Assembly (NCBI GenBank): GCA_017960565.1
Contig: JAGCYY010000002.1
Coordinates: 1-36,843 of the forward strand
Origin: a bacterium
GTDB lineage: Bacteria; Bacillota_I; Bacilli_A; Izemoplasmatales; UBA1188
Reading direction: 5' to 3'
DNA: 36,843 nt
The position numbers and the translations under genes were made by a program. Positions 1 through 8,914 of this stretch are shown piece after piece. The notes below the pieces were generated by a model. It had not been told where the DNA came from. It saw only the letters and a program-made list of their open reading frames with translations, and did no database searches. How positions within the stretch are numbered: position 1 is the stretch's first letter; every line of letters begins with the position of its first letter.

Positions 1-765
<765 letters not shown>

Positions 766-804
766 TAGTTTGTAGAATGTTTCTACTTTTCAAGTTATTC
801 TATC

Positions 805-835
805 AATATAGAAAGGATTAAAAAACGATTTACAA
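805..835 (-). promoter_or_regulatory. Possible promoter of the lipoprotein gene
   Basis: On the minus strand a TTGTAA (830-835) precedes TATATT (805-810) with a long 19-bp spacer. The -35 overlaps the nearer copy of a 9-bp direct repeat. Poor spacing of this kind is typical of promoters that need an activator, which fits the neighbouring response regulator, but the assignment is tentative. Confidence 0.35.
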
Positions 836-857
836 CACGAATTGCATTTTTACAACA
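829..857 (-). promoter_or_regulatory. Direct repeat pair TGTTGTAAA, 20-bp period
   Basis: On the minus strand TGTTGTAAA occurs at 829-837 and again at 849-857, a start-to-start distance of 20 bp or about two helical turns. The downstream copy overlaps the proposed -35. This geometry suits a dimeric activator that binds one DNA face, as LytTR regulators do. It does not strictly match the published LytTR consensus. Confidence 0.45.
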
Positions 858-870
858 TAAAATGAATTAC

Positions 871-906
871 TAATACATTTCGTGTCGTATTTAATACATT
901 TCGTGT
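871..906 (-). promoter_or_regulatory. Perfect 15-bp direct repeat pair, 21-bp period
   Basis: TAATACATTTCGTGT (plus-strand reading) occurs at 871-885 and 892-906, with 21 bp from start to start. The core TTCGTGT also occurs once in the opposite orientation at 835-841, next to the lipoprotein promoter. Two helically phased copies between the sensor/regulator operon and the lipoprotein gene suggest an operator, plausibly for the adjacent LytTR regulator. The rest of 750-1122 is AT-rich and I see no gene in it. Confidence 0.55.
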
Positions 907-1070
907 TAGAGAATTAAGTTTTTAGATGTGAAATATTTATGATTTTTAATATATATTAAAGAATTTAAAAAATACACTTATCCTCTTTAAAATGGAATTT
1001 AAGATATTTAACCAAATATCAAAAAAACATTTTTTTAATGCTTAGAGATGAATTTATCTATATAAACATC

Positions 1071-1094
1071 AAAAAAAGCATAATGAATATGCTT
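1071..1094 (-). terminator. Intrinsic terminator after the sensor kinase gene
   Basis: Read on the minus strand, AAGCATA (1088-1094), a 5-nt loop and TATGCTT (1076-1082) form a perfect 7-bp stem that runs into a T tract (1071-1077). It lies 29 bp after the kinase stop and separates the two-component operon from the lipoprotein gene. Confidence 0.75.
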
Positions 1095-1122
1095 GATTTG
1101 GTTTTGATATTTAAATTAATTT

Positions 1123-2406
1123 TTATTGTTCAACAGGGAATATGATACTTAGGACAAAGCGATCTTTTTGTGTCTTGATATCGATACTTCCTTTATATTT
1201 ACTTACTATCGATTGAATGCTTTTTAATCCATAACCATGAAGTTCTTTGTTTTTCTTGCTTGTTTGTGGAAGGCCATCTAAGAATTTGATTTCACCAGTA
1301 AAATAATTTTCTTCATGAATAGTCACAAAGCAATTCTTTTTAGATATCTTAATGTCTATTACTCGCTTATCTTTTTCATTTATTTTATCTACTGCTTCAA
1401 TCGCATTATCTAAGATATTTCCAAAGAGTGAATATGTATCAATCTCACTTAAGAATGAAAGGGAATCACTATCGACCATAAATGTATAATATATATTCTT
1501 TTCTTTACATCTAAAATTGCTTCTAGTTAAGACAACATCGAGTGCTGGATTGCTTGTCCTGATTATTGAATCATATGTTGTGATTGCATCACTCATCTCT
1601 TTTGAAACATTTTCTTTTTCATCGTTTGAGATATTGTCTGAGATGTGTTTTAAATCGTGAATTTTGATATTTAATAACTCGATAATAGATTTTTCATAAA
1701 TGTATTGTTCGCGATCTTTTATAAGAATTTCTTTGATATTGTCTCTTTCTCTTTCGATATTGTTGGATTTTAAGATAGTCATCTCATATAATATCAGCAA
1801 TAATGTCATTATTACCATAGTTAAATTGAAAGCGAGAATGAGGCCATCTTCACCATCACCTATATATCTAATAAACAACATGTTTAATACAATAGTTGAT
1901 ATTATTGTGAAAAGACCGATTGCGATAACTGATTTATTTTTAACATCTATGTAATCGATATTTAATTTCTTTAATAGGAGATAGAAGATCGATCCAACAA
2001 TGATTATGATTCCAGCATATATTAAATAATAAAAGATAGCAAGAGAATCATCGCTTAAAAAAGATGTTGAATATGCATAGATTCGCTGTGAAAGATGTTG
2101 TAAGCAATAGCCGACAGAAACTAAGAATGTAGCACTCCAAAAACTTAGTTTTAGACTTGCCATTACTTCTAAGATAAACATAAATATGAGTAGAATAAAT
2201 CCACACATTATCATAAATAAACGTAGGTTAGTAGCAAATAAACCTACTATTTTATTAAAATATAGGTATCTTATTATACAAATCAATATGAAAATAAGAG
2301 AAGATTTTAAATAAAAAAAACTTCTTCTCTCCTGTTTTCTTCCAATATAAAAAGCTGCAAGTATGATTATTAAATTATTGATTATGTCTTGAATATAAGG
2401 TTTCAT
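1123..2406 (-). CDS. AgrC-like GHKL sensor histidine kinase
   Basis: This 427-residue membrane histidine kinase has roughly six hydrophobic segments over residues 5-210, then a coiled linker (about 215-245). The phospho-acceptor box is HDLKH (His250). An N-box lies at 329-337 (GNILDNAIEA) and a glycine box at 390-397 (HGYGLKSI). The short kinase core without a separate HisKA domain is the HPK10/AgrC type, usually paired with LytTR regulators and often sensing peptides. Its ATG shares one base with the stop of the upstream regulator gene (TAATG), so the two are translationally coupled. No peptide-precursor gene or AgrB-like protease is seen nearby, so the signal is unknown. Confidence 0.9.
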   Translation of the reverse strand: MKPYIQDIINNLIIILAAFYIGRKQERRSFFYLKSSLIFILICIIRYLYFNKIVGLFATNLRLFMIMCGFILLIFMFILEVMASLKLSFWSATFLVSVGYCLQHLSQRIYAYSTSFLSDDSLAIFYYLIYAGIIIIVGSIFYLLLKKLNIDYIDVKNKSVIAIGLFTIISTIVLNMLFIRYIGDGEDGLILAFNLTMVIMTLLLILYEMTILKSNNIERERDNIKEILIKDREQYIYEKSIIELLNIKIHDLKHISDNISNDEKENVSKEMSDAITTYDSIIRTSNPALDVVLTRSNFRCKEKNIYYTFMVDSDSLSFLSEIDTYSLFGNILDNAIEAVDKINEKDKRVIDIKISKKNCFVTIHEENYFTGEIKFLDGLPQTSKKNKELHGYGLKSIQSIVSKYKGSIDIKTQKDRFVLSIIFPVEQ

Positions 2407-3116
2407 TATTTGTCACCTTCAGTTTCATATGTTTGAAGTGCATCTAAAAATTCCTTTTTTCTCGTTCTTCCAATAAATAATTTATCTCTTCCGACAACTA
2501 GATAATCGTTATCTATTTTAAATACATTTCTTAAATTCACAAGATAACTTCTATTGCATTTACAAAATAGATTGCTTGGGAGCATTCTTTCAACATCTTT
2601 CATCGTGCCATAAGTTGCAAAATCACCATTTGTAGTGTGATATACAACATTGTGTCCTGATACTTCAACATAATTAAGAGAAAAAGCATCTACCCTTAAA
2701 AAACCATTGTTTAATGGAAGTGTGATGTCTTTTTTTCTTGCCTTTTCACGCTCTATCAATATTTTATCAAGCTTGATCTTAAGTGATCCATATACGACTG
2801 GTTTAATCATATAATCAAAGGCTTTAAATTCATAGCCTCTAATCGCATATTTTACAAGAAGGGTAACAAAAACTAAAATGACTTCTGAATCGACTTCTCT
2901 TAATTTTTTTGCAGCTTCAAGTCCATTCATTTTAGGCATATCGATATCCATAAACACAACATCAAAAACAGGCTTATAGTTTAATACAAACTCAGCACCA
3001 TTTCTAAATCTTTTGATATGAAAATCAACATTAGCTTCTTTAGAGTATTTGCCTAAGCACTCCTCTAAATTTTCTACAGATTCGTTTTCGTCTTCTACTA
3101 TTGCGATGTTATACAC
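2406..3116 (-). CDS. LytTR-family response regulator
   Basis: This 236-residue regulator pairs with the kinase that follows. The receiver domain (1-120) has acidic residues E8, D9 and E10, phospho-acceptor Asp57 in FMDIDMP, Thr85 and Lys105 in the IKP motif. Residues about 130-228 form the LytTR DNA-binding domain, with the family patterns FCKCNRSYLVNL and FIGRTRKKEFL. The start is GTG (3114-3116), supported by AGGGGGA at 3121-3127. LytTR proteins bind pairs of short direct repeats about 21 bp apart, and such pairs lie upstream of the lipoprotein gene at 829-906. Control of that gene is an inference from position. Confidence 0.92.
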   Translation of the reverse strand: MYNIAIVEDENESVENLEECLGKYSKEANVDFHIKRFRNGAEFVLNYKPVFDVVFMDIDMPKMNGLEAAKKLREVDSEVILVFVTLLVKYAIRGYEFKAFDYMIKPVVYGSLKIKLDKILIEREKARKKDITLPLNNGFLRVDAFSLNYVEVSGHNVVYHTTNGDFATYGTMKDVERMLPSNLFCKCNRSYLVNLRNVFKIDNDYLVVGRDKLFIGRTRKKEFLDALQTYETEGDK

Positions 3117-3154
3117 AAAGTCCCCCTAATTATAATATGAATAGATTTGAAGGC

Positions 3155-3174
3155 AAAAATAATAAATTATTTTT
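3155..3174 (-). terminator. Weak AT-only hairpin between yggS and the two-component operon
   Basis: The sequence is a perfect palindrome of A and T (AAAAATAA, short loop, TTATTTTT on the minus strand) with a T tract on its 3' arm. It lies 41 bp after the yggS stop. The stem contains no GC pair, so terminator function is doubtful. Several TATAAT-like hexamers lie beside it (3129-3134, 3191-3196, 3201-3206) and one may serve as the -10 of the regulator gene. I could not choose between them. Confidence 0.3.
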
Positions 3175-3214
3175 TATTTAGATATTGTTTATTATATTTT
3201 ATTATAAGTTATGA

Positions 3215-3826
3215 TTATTCGCAACTAAAAAGAATTCTTCCAAGTCTAATAAAGGTTGCGCCTTCAACTATTGCGATTTTATAATCATCGCTCATACCCA
3301 TAGAAAGATTAGGAAGGTAGTATCTATCTTTGAGTAATTTTGCACGTTTAAAGACATTTTGTTTCTCGTAATCGTTCATATTCTTATCGGTCATAGCCAT
3401 AAAACCTATGACTTCGATATTTTTAAATTCCCTCAAAGAATTCATAAAATATTCAAGATTTTCTTCTTTAACACCATTTTTAGTTGGAGAATCAGTTAGA
3501 CTTAATTCAACAAAACATTTTAATTTTGTAGTTCTATTTTTTTCGATCATCTCAGCAAGTTTTAAAGAATCTAGAGAATGAAGATAATCGATTTTATTGA
3601 TGATTTTTGCGGCTTTATTTCGTTGAAGATGACCAATAAAGTGCCAAATTATATTTAAATCTTTTAATTCATCTTGCTTCTTAAGGAGATCTTGAACTCT
3701 ATTTTCACCAAAATTATTTATACCATTAGAATATAATTCTCTCATGATAGTGCTATCCACATATTTCGTTGCCGCAACTATAGTTACATTTTTTGTTTCT
3801 TCTAAGATTTTTTTAATATTGTTCAT
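3215..3826 (-). CDS. yggS: PLP homeostasis protein, YggS/PLPBP family
   Basis: YggS/PROSC proteins bind pyridoxal 5'-phosphate in an alanine-racemase-like barrel and buffer the free cofactor. They have no known enzymatic activity. The PLP lysine is Lys21 in VAATKYVD. Other family signatures are FGENRVQ, WHFIGHLQRNK and, near the C-terminus, LSMGMSDDY (the phosphate loop, usually SMGMSxD). At 203 residues it is slightly shorter than usual (220-230). Its ATG overlaps the stop of the DNPH1-like gene by four bases (ATGA). It is the last gene of the rsuA operon. Confidence 0.92.
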   Translation of the reverse strand: MNNIKKILEETKNVTIVAATKYVDSTIMRELYSNGINNFGENRVQDLLKKQDELKDLNIIWHFIGHLQRNKAAKIINKIDYLHSLDSLKLAEMIEKNRTTKLKCFVELSLTDSPTKNGVKEENLEYFMNSLREFKNIEVIGFMAMTDKNMNDYEKQNVFKRAKLLKDRYYLPNLSMGMSDDYKIAIVEGATFIRLGRILFSCE

Positions 3827-4230
3827 AATATTTGATCCAGTATTTTAAATATCTCATCTTCGTCTTTATAAGGATAGATGGTGTAAAATGGATTACCAGT
3901 AAGCATCGCTGATAATTCTGTTTTAGATTTGTTGTAGAAGATATATGATTTGATATTTAGTTTTTCAGAGAATGCTAATTCATAGCCGACGCCAAGTGAT
4001 GGTGTTGTACATTCAGCGATTAATATATCAGATTTTTTCATAAAAGATATATCTTGTGTATAGATTTCACTGTCTTTATCGCGACCATTTTCTTTTAAGC
4101 TTAACGACATATTGCCGACATGTTCAGTAAGGACAATATGTCCTTTGCTTTTCATATAATTTATCATTTTCATATAGAGCATTTGGTCACTTCTTCCACC
4201 TCTAATTGATCCTGCAAAATAGATGTTCAT
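3823..4230 (-). CDS. 2'-deoxynucleoside 5'-phosphate N-hydrolase, DNPH1/Rcl-like
   Basis: This 135-residue protein of the nucleoside 2-deoxyribosyltransferase fold resembles animal DNPH1 (Rcl) along its length: YFAGSIRGGR near the N-terminus, the GHIVLTEHV strand, the QDISFMKKSDILIAE stretch, PSLGVGYELA with the catalytic-type Glu, and LSAMLTGN. Rcl proteins hydrolyse the base from 2'-deoxynucleoside monophosphates, giving deoxyribose 5-phosphate and a free base. A role in nucleotide salvage or removal of modified dNMPs is inferred. The start overlaps the rsuA stop by one base and the end overlaps yggS by four. A deoxyribosyltransferase acting on nucleosides is the main alternative, but the SIRGGR loop favours a monophosphate substrate. 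Confidence 0.8.
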   Translation of the reverse strand: MNIYFAGSIRGGRSDQMLYMKMINYMKSKGHIVLTEHVGNMSLSLKENGRDKDSEIYTQDISFMKKSDILIAECTTPSLGVGYELAFSEKLNIKSYIFYNKSKTELSAMLTGNPFYTIYPYKDEDEIFKILDQIL

Positions 4231-4931
4231 TATTTTTTTGTGAAGGCTTCTATTTCTTCTTTTCTAAGAAGCCTTGATTCTCCTTCCTTTAAATTTTGAT
4301 CGAGTGTGATGTCGCCAAAAGAAACACGCACTAGTTTTGTGACTTTATTAGAAAAATAGGCAAACATTCTTCTAATCTCGTGATATTTTCCTTCTGTGAT
4401 GGTTATATATCCCTTTGTTTTATCTAAAAATTCAAGTTTAGCTGGTTTTGTTTCAAGACCATCTTTAAGAATGATTCCATCTTCCATTTTTTTGATTGAT
4501 GATGATTTAAATGGCAGTTCTAATTCAAAATAATATTTCTTTTCAACATGATTTTTTGGGGATAATCTTCTGTGAGATGATTGACCATCATTTGTGATAA
4601 TAAGAAGCCCTGATGTATCTTTATCGAGTCTTCCACAGGGAAATAAATCTTTTCTTATATATTCTTTTGGAAGGATATCGATAACTGTCTTATCAAGAGA
4701 ATCTGAAGTTGATGAAACAACACCTAGAGGTTTGTTTAACATGATGTAGATATATTTTTCTAAAGAAATTTGTCTATCTTTATAAAACACTACATCCGTT
4801 TCTTCTACCTTGATGTCCGCTTTAATAGCGATTTCACCATTTATGGTTATTTCTTTATTTCTGATTGCCCGTTTGAAATCGCTTCTTGATAATATTTCTT
4901 GATTTGAGAATATCTTATCTAATCTTTCCAT
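4230..4931 (-). CDS. rsuA: 16S rRNA pseudouridine synthase, RsuA/RluB/E/F family
   Basis: This 233-residue enzyme converts uridine to pseudouridine in rRNA. An N-terminal S4 RNA-binding domain covers about residues 1-55 (start MERLDKIFSN). The catalytic domain follows with LNKPLGVVSS and the signature GRLDKDTSGLLI, whose Asp103 is the catalytic residue. The C-terminal EGKYHEIRRMFAYF is also typical. The length and S4 domain suit RsuA (16S U516), but RluB-type 23S enzymes look similar and the target cannot be fixed from sequence. The ATG at 4929-4931 follows AAAGGAT and the thrS terminator, so it heads a three-gene unit fed by readthrough or an unseen promoter. Confidence 0.85.
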   Translation of the reverse strand: MERLDKIFSNQEILSRSDFKRAIRNKEITINGEIAIKADIKVEETDVVFYKDRQISLEKYIYIMLNKPLGVVSSTSDSLDKTVIDILPKEYIRKDLFPCGRLDKDTSGLLIITNDGQSSHRRLSPKNHVEKKYYFELELPFKSSSIKKMEDGIILKDGLETKPAKLEFLDKTKGYITITEGKYHEIRRMFAYFSNKVTKLVRVSFGDITLDQNLKEGESRLLRKEEIEAFTKK

Positions 4932-4945
4932 CTGATATCCTTTTT

Positions 4946-4967
4946 AAAAAGTCCCTAGAGAGGGACT
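4946..4967 (-). terminator. Intrinsic terminator after thrS
   Basis: On the minus strand AGTCCCT (4961-4967), a 4-nt loop and AGGGACT (4950-4956) form a stem followed by a short T tract (4946-4950). It lies between the thrS stop and the rsuA start and is the only strong terminator inside the 3.2-18.2 kb cluster. Confidence 0.8.
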
Positions 4968-4976
4968 AATTAAATA

Positions 4977-6875
4977 TTATTTTAAATTTTTGATGTCTTC
5001 TTCTAACATCTTTATGAAATCATCTAATGACATTGAAATTTGAGCTTGTTCACCATATTTACGATATGTGACAGATAAGTTATCTCTTTCTTTATCGCCA
5101 AGAACGATTGAATATGGAATTTTTTGAACTTGAGCTTGACGGATTTTATATCCAAGTTTTTCTTCACTGCCATCAAGATCAGTTCTAATATGGGCTTCAT
5201 TTAGTTTAGCTTCAACTTCTTTAGCATATTCTAGATGATTATCAAGCGATACTGGAATGATTTCTACTTGGTATGGAGATAGCCAAAGTGGGAAAGCACC
5301 GGCGTAGTTTTCGGTGATGATACCAATAAATCTTTCGAGTGACCCGAAACAAGCTCTATGAATCATAACTGGAGTTTTCTTAGTACCATCTTGTGCTATA
5401 TAAGTACAGTTAAAACGCCCAGGTAGTTGCATATCGAGTTGGACTGTACCGCATTGCCAGATTCTATTCATTGAATCTCTAAGTTTGAAATCGAGTTTTG
5501 GGCCATAGAAAGCACCATCGCCTGGGTTGATTTTAAATTCATGGCCAGTTTTAAGACAAGCTTCTTCTAAAGCTTTTTCAGCTTGATCCCAGACTTCTAT
5601 TGTACCGATGAAGTCATCTGGTCGAGTTGAAAGTTCGATAGAATAATTGAGGCCAAATACGCTATACATATAGTCATATACACTTATTATTCTCGATACT
5701 TCATCACCGACTTGATCTTCTGTGAGAAGGATGTGGGCATCATCTTGAGTGAATCCACGTACTCTAAATAAGCCATTTAAAGCACCGCTCGCTTCGTATC
5801 TGTGAACATTTCCAAGTTCAGCATATCTAAGAGGCAGTTCTTTATATGAATGAAGAGAATTATTGTAGATTTGAATAGCGCCTGGACAGTTCATTGGTTT
5901 GATTGCGTATGTCCCATCTTCTACTTCAACTATGAACATATCATCTTTATAATGATCCCAGTGACCAGATGTTTCCCATAATTCTTTATTTAACATGATA
6001 GGAGTATTCACAACTAAATAGTCATGTTTTTTATGATAATCTAGCCAGAAATCTTCTAATGTTCTTCTTAAAGTATATCCTTTAGGTAACCAGAAAGGAA
6101 GACCAGGTCCATATTCACTAAACATAAATAGTCCGAGTTCTTTACCGAGTTTTTTATGATCTCTTTTCTTTCTTTCTTCAAGGATATTCAGGTGGTTATT
6201 TAGTTCTTCATCCGAGAAGAATGATACACCATATATACGTTCTAGTTGTGGACGATTTGAGTCGCCTCTAAAATATGCACCAGCGATCGATAATAATTTA
6301 AAGTGTTTGATATATGAAGTTTTTGGAACGTGTGGACCTCGACAAAAATCCATATACGCTCCTTGAGTATAGATGGAGATAATTTCATTATCATCAACTT
6401 CACTTATTATTTCAGTTTTATATGGATCATCTTTAAAAAGATCTAAAGCTTCTTTCTTAGAAACTTCTTTTCTTGTGATGATTTCAGCACGTTTAGAAAT
6501 TTCTAACATTTTCTTTTCGATTACAGGGAATATTTCTTCTGAGAGTTTTTGACCTGGAATTTCAAAATCATAATAGAATCCTTCTTCAATTGCGGGACCA
6601 ACACCGAATCTTGCAAGAGGATATAATTCTTTGATTGCTTCTGCCATAAGATGGGCAGTTGAGTGATTTAATATTTCTAATGATTCTTTATCTTTTGCGG
6701 TGATGAATCTTATTTCTGAATCATTACTTATTAGTGTTGACATATCTTTTAATTCACCATCGACCATCATTGAAATAGATGCTTTAGAAAGAGATGGAGA
6801 GATTTTAGATGCAATCTCATATCCCTTAAGAGGAGCATCAAACTCCATATAATTATCTAATAATTTTATTTTCAT
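4977..6875 (-). CDS. thrS: Threonyl-tRNA synthetase
   Basis: This class II synthetase of 632 residues charges tRNA-Thr. Domains in order: TGS (about 1-60), the editing domain with HSTAHLMAEAI and its HxxxH zinc-type motif and the later Cys/His pair in DFCRGPH, the catalytic core (about 240-535) with MNCPGAIQIY, RYAELGNVHR and GAFYGPKLDF, and the anticodon-binding domain (about 540-632). It starts 21 bp after dnaI, matching the dnaB-dnaI-thrS arrangement known in Bacillus. There is no room for a T-box leader, although thrS is often T-box controlled in this phylum. The Shine-Dalgarno site (AGGAATGG) is weak and distant. Confidence 0.97.
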   Translation of the reverse strand: MKIKLLDNYMEFDAPLKGYEIASKISPSLSKASISMMVDGELKDMSTLISNDSEIRFITAKDKESLEILNHSTAHLMAEAIKELYPLARFGVGPAIEEGFYYDFEIPGQKLSEEIFPVIEKKMLEISKRAEIITRKEVSKKEALDLFKDDPYKTEIISEVDDNEIISIYTQGAYMDFCRGPHVPKTSYIKHFKLLSIAGAYFRGDSNRPQLERIYGVSFFSDEELNNHLNILEERKKRDHKKLGKELGLFMFSEYGPGLPFWLPKGYTLRRTLEDFWLDYHKKHDYLVVNTPIMLNKELWETSGHWDHYKDDMFIVEVEDGTYAIKPMNCPGAIQIYNNSLHSYKELPLRYAELGNVHRYEASGALNGLFRVRGFTQDDAHILLTEDQVGDEVSRIISVYDYMYSVFGLNYSIELSTRPDDFIGTIEVWDQAEKALEEACLKTGHEFKINPGDGAFYGPKLDFKLRDSMNRIWQCGTVQLDMQLPGRFNCTYIAQDGTKKTPVMIHRACFGSLERFIGIITENYAGAFPLWLSPYQVEIIPVSLDNHLEYAKEVEAKLNEAHIRTDLDGSEEKLGYKIRQAQVQKIPYSIVLGDKERDNLSVTYRKYGEQAQISMSLDDFIKMLEEDIKNLK

Positions 6876-6896
6876 AATGTAACCATTCCTATTTTT

Positions 6897-7808
6897 TTAA
6901 AATTCTTTGTAGCGATTTTGATATTTTTCTGTGATTGAGAATTCTTCAGTGGTTTCGATTATTCTTTCTACTATTCTTTGAGCTTTAATCTTTTCACTTT
7001 CGGAATTATCTTTTCTTAAGTGTGCCGTTGAAAGTTTTGAGATTGGGATGTTTGAAGTAATCACGAGTGGTTTATTCTTGATCATACGATAATTTAAGAC
7101 AACACCTAGTACTTCATCTCTTATAAATTGATTTATAAGTTCCCCACCAAAATCATCTAGGATTAATAGATCACATATCTTTAATTCATCGATAATTTTC
7201 GATACTGTCTCTTCGCTGTCATCGCTGAATGATCCTTTGATTAATTGTGATAATTCAGGATAATAAACAGACACAACTTTATAACCTTTGTCGGCGATTT
7301 CATTAGCTATCGCAGATGCTAGATAGGTTTTTCCTGATCTAAATATGCCATAGATATACATCCCTTTCATCTGATTTTCACTCTTAAAGGTATTTACGAA
7401 AGTTCTTGCATAGTTATAGGCATTTTTTCTTTCATCTGAAAGGAGTTGAAAATCTTCAAACGTTGCTTCCGTGAGCTCTTTTGGCATATTGAAAAGCTTG
7501 ATTTCTGATCTTTTAGAAAGTGGTTTGATTCTCATATAAGATGAAACAATCTTATTGTCGATTAAAGATAAGGTTAGGACAAAACCTTTGATGGTTTTAG
7601 ATTCAAGAAGATTTTCAGTGTTTCTATAGGTGTCTTTATCGTATTCCATTAGTTTGATTAAACCTTCTTCAATCTGATAGCGTGTAAGATCATTATTCAT
7701 CACAAAATCCCTGATTTCAGGGTTTAGTAATAAATTATCGATGATGTCATCGGTAGACATAACTGTGTCTACGACATGTTTCATAAGTAAATCTTTTGAT
7801 TCTATCAT
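6897..7808 (-). CDS. dnaI: Primosomal protein DnaI (helicase loader)
   Basis: DnaI is the AAA+ ATPase that loads the replicative helicase. This 303-residue protein has an N-terminal helicase-interaction region (1-about 110) and an ATPase domain with Walker A GIFRSGKT (154-161), Walker B LLILDDF (214-220) and the sensor strand VITSNIP. The Bacillus subtilis protein carries a zinc site made of cysteines and a histidine in its N-terminal domain. This protein has a single cysteine, at 212, so that zinc site is absent. The ATG (7806-7808) follows GGAGG. It lies 14 bp after dnaB and 21 bp before thrS. Confidence 0.92.
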   Translation of the reverse strand: MIESKDLLMKHVVDTVMSTDDIIDNLLLNPEIRDFVMNNDLTRYQIEEGLIKLMEYDKDTYRNTENLLESKTIKGFVLTLSLIDNKIVSSYMRIKPLSKRSEIKLFNMPKELTEATFEDFQLLSDERKNAYNYARTFVNTFKSENQMKGMYIYGIFRSGKTYLASAIANEIADKGYKVVSVYYPELSQLIKGSFSDDSEETVSKIIDELKICDLLILDDFGGELINQFIRDEVLGVVLNYRMIKNKPLVITSNIPISKLSTAHLRKDNSESEKIKAQRIVERIIETTEEFSITEKYQNRYKEF

Positions 7809-7822
7809 GAACTAACCTCCAT

Positions 7823-8914
7823 TTAAGAGTTTTTAATAAAGGATTTGTACCAATCATCAAATGGTTCTTCATCTGATTTAATCTTAGTGTTTTTAAATTG
7901 TTTAGAATATAGTGAGTTGATATAGAGGAATGCATCCCTCACAGTAACAATATTATTGTTATCCCAGTCTTTCTTTATTGTATCATAAAATTTAAAAGAG
8001 TGCATTTTCTTACCATTAGTCGAAAGAGAATAAGCAATTAAAAGCGAGATGATTGGATCATCTAGATTCAATTCATTCCTCATTCTTGATAAGGTATTTA
8101 AATCTGCATTAGATTGATATTTTGAACCATTCATAATGAGCGATTCTGGCTTGGTGTTTAAGAAATAATTGATATATTTTTGATCTGATAAATCTTCTTT
8201 TTCTTCTCTTTCTTTTTTTAATTGATTCTTAGAATATTTTTCATATGCTTTATTTATGAATTTTTTGATGTCATAAGAGTCTTCATCTTGAATATCATAC
8301 ATTATTCTAACCATTTCATTTAATGAAAGATTGAATAGATTTGCGATAGATGTGAAAGTGAATGAATCGTTGTTGTTTATTTTTACACTCTTCGATACAA
8401 TTTCAGAAAATTCATAAAAATCAAATGGTGTCGCATCATATTTTCTTGTGTTTTTAGTGATAGTGTTTTTAAGATTTTTAAGTTCTAGTGAACTACTTGA
8501 ATCGATTTCTAATTCATTAAAATTGAATGATTTTGAAAGAAGAGAAAATTGCGAACTAGATACATAATTTCTTAAATATTTAATAAGATCGGTTTTTATG
8601 AAACTGTCTTTGTCATATGGAGGATAGAGTGTGATTTTATCGCTTATCACTAATAAGCCCACATATGATAATGTTTCAAGGTGTTTGCTTATTTTTTCAA
8701 AAGAGAGTGCGTCTTCTCCTGACATATCAAAAATGGTTAGATATTTAAAAGTTGAACTATTTAGAGAATAAGAAATAGAATATAGAGTTTTATAGATATT
8801 TAAAGAACCTACGCCAATCATTGGCTTATATAACAATTCTAAAATTTGATAGTCAGCGCTATCAAGAATAAAATTATTATCTCTTTTGAGTTCTATTTCT
8901 TTTTTCTTTTCCAT
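7823..8914 (-). CDS. dnaB: Replication initiation and membrane attachment protein, DnaB/DnaD family
   Basis: This 363-residue protein matches the Bacillus-type DnaB (not the helicase), which acts with DnaD to bring the DnaI-helicase complex to oriC or restart sites. An N-terminal winged-helix-like domain (about 10-105) opens with the family pattern ILELLYKPMIGVGSLNIYK. A charged linker around residues 200-245 leads to a DnaD-type C-terminal region ending in the aromatic FDDWYKSFI, a typical tail. Direct linkage to dnaI supports the call. The ATG shares one base with the stop of the preceding small gene (TAATG). Confidence 0.88.
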   Translation of the reverse strand: MEKKKEIELKRDNNFILDSADYQILELLYKPMIGVGSLNIYKTLYSISYSLNSSTFKYLTIFDMSGEDALSFEKISKHLETLSYVGLLVISDKITLYPPYDKDSFIKTDLIKYLRNYVSSSQFSLLSKSFNFNELEIDSSSSLELKNLKNTITKNTRKYDATPFDFYEFSEIVSKSVKINNNDSFTFTSIANLFNLSLNEMVRIMYDIQDEDSYDIKKFINKAYEKYSKNQLKKEREEKEDLSDQKYINYFLNTKPESLIMNGSKYQSNADLNTLSRMRNELNLDDPIISLLIAYSLSTNGKKMHSFKFYDTIKKDWDNNNIVTVRDAFLYINSLYSKQFKNTKIKSDEEPFDDWYKSFIKNS

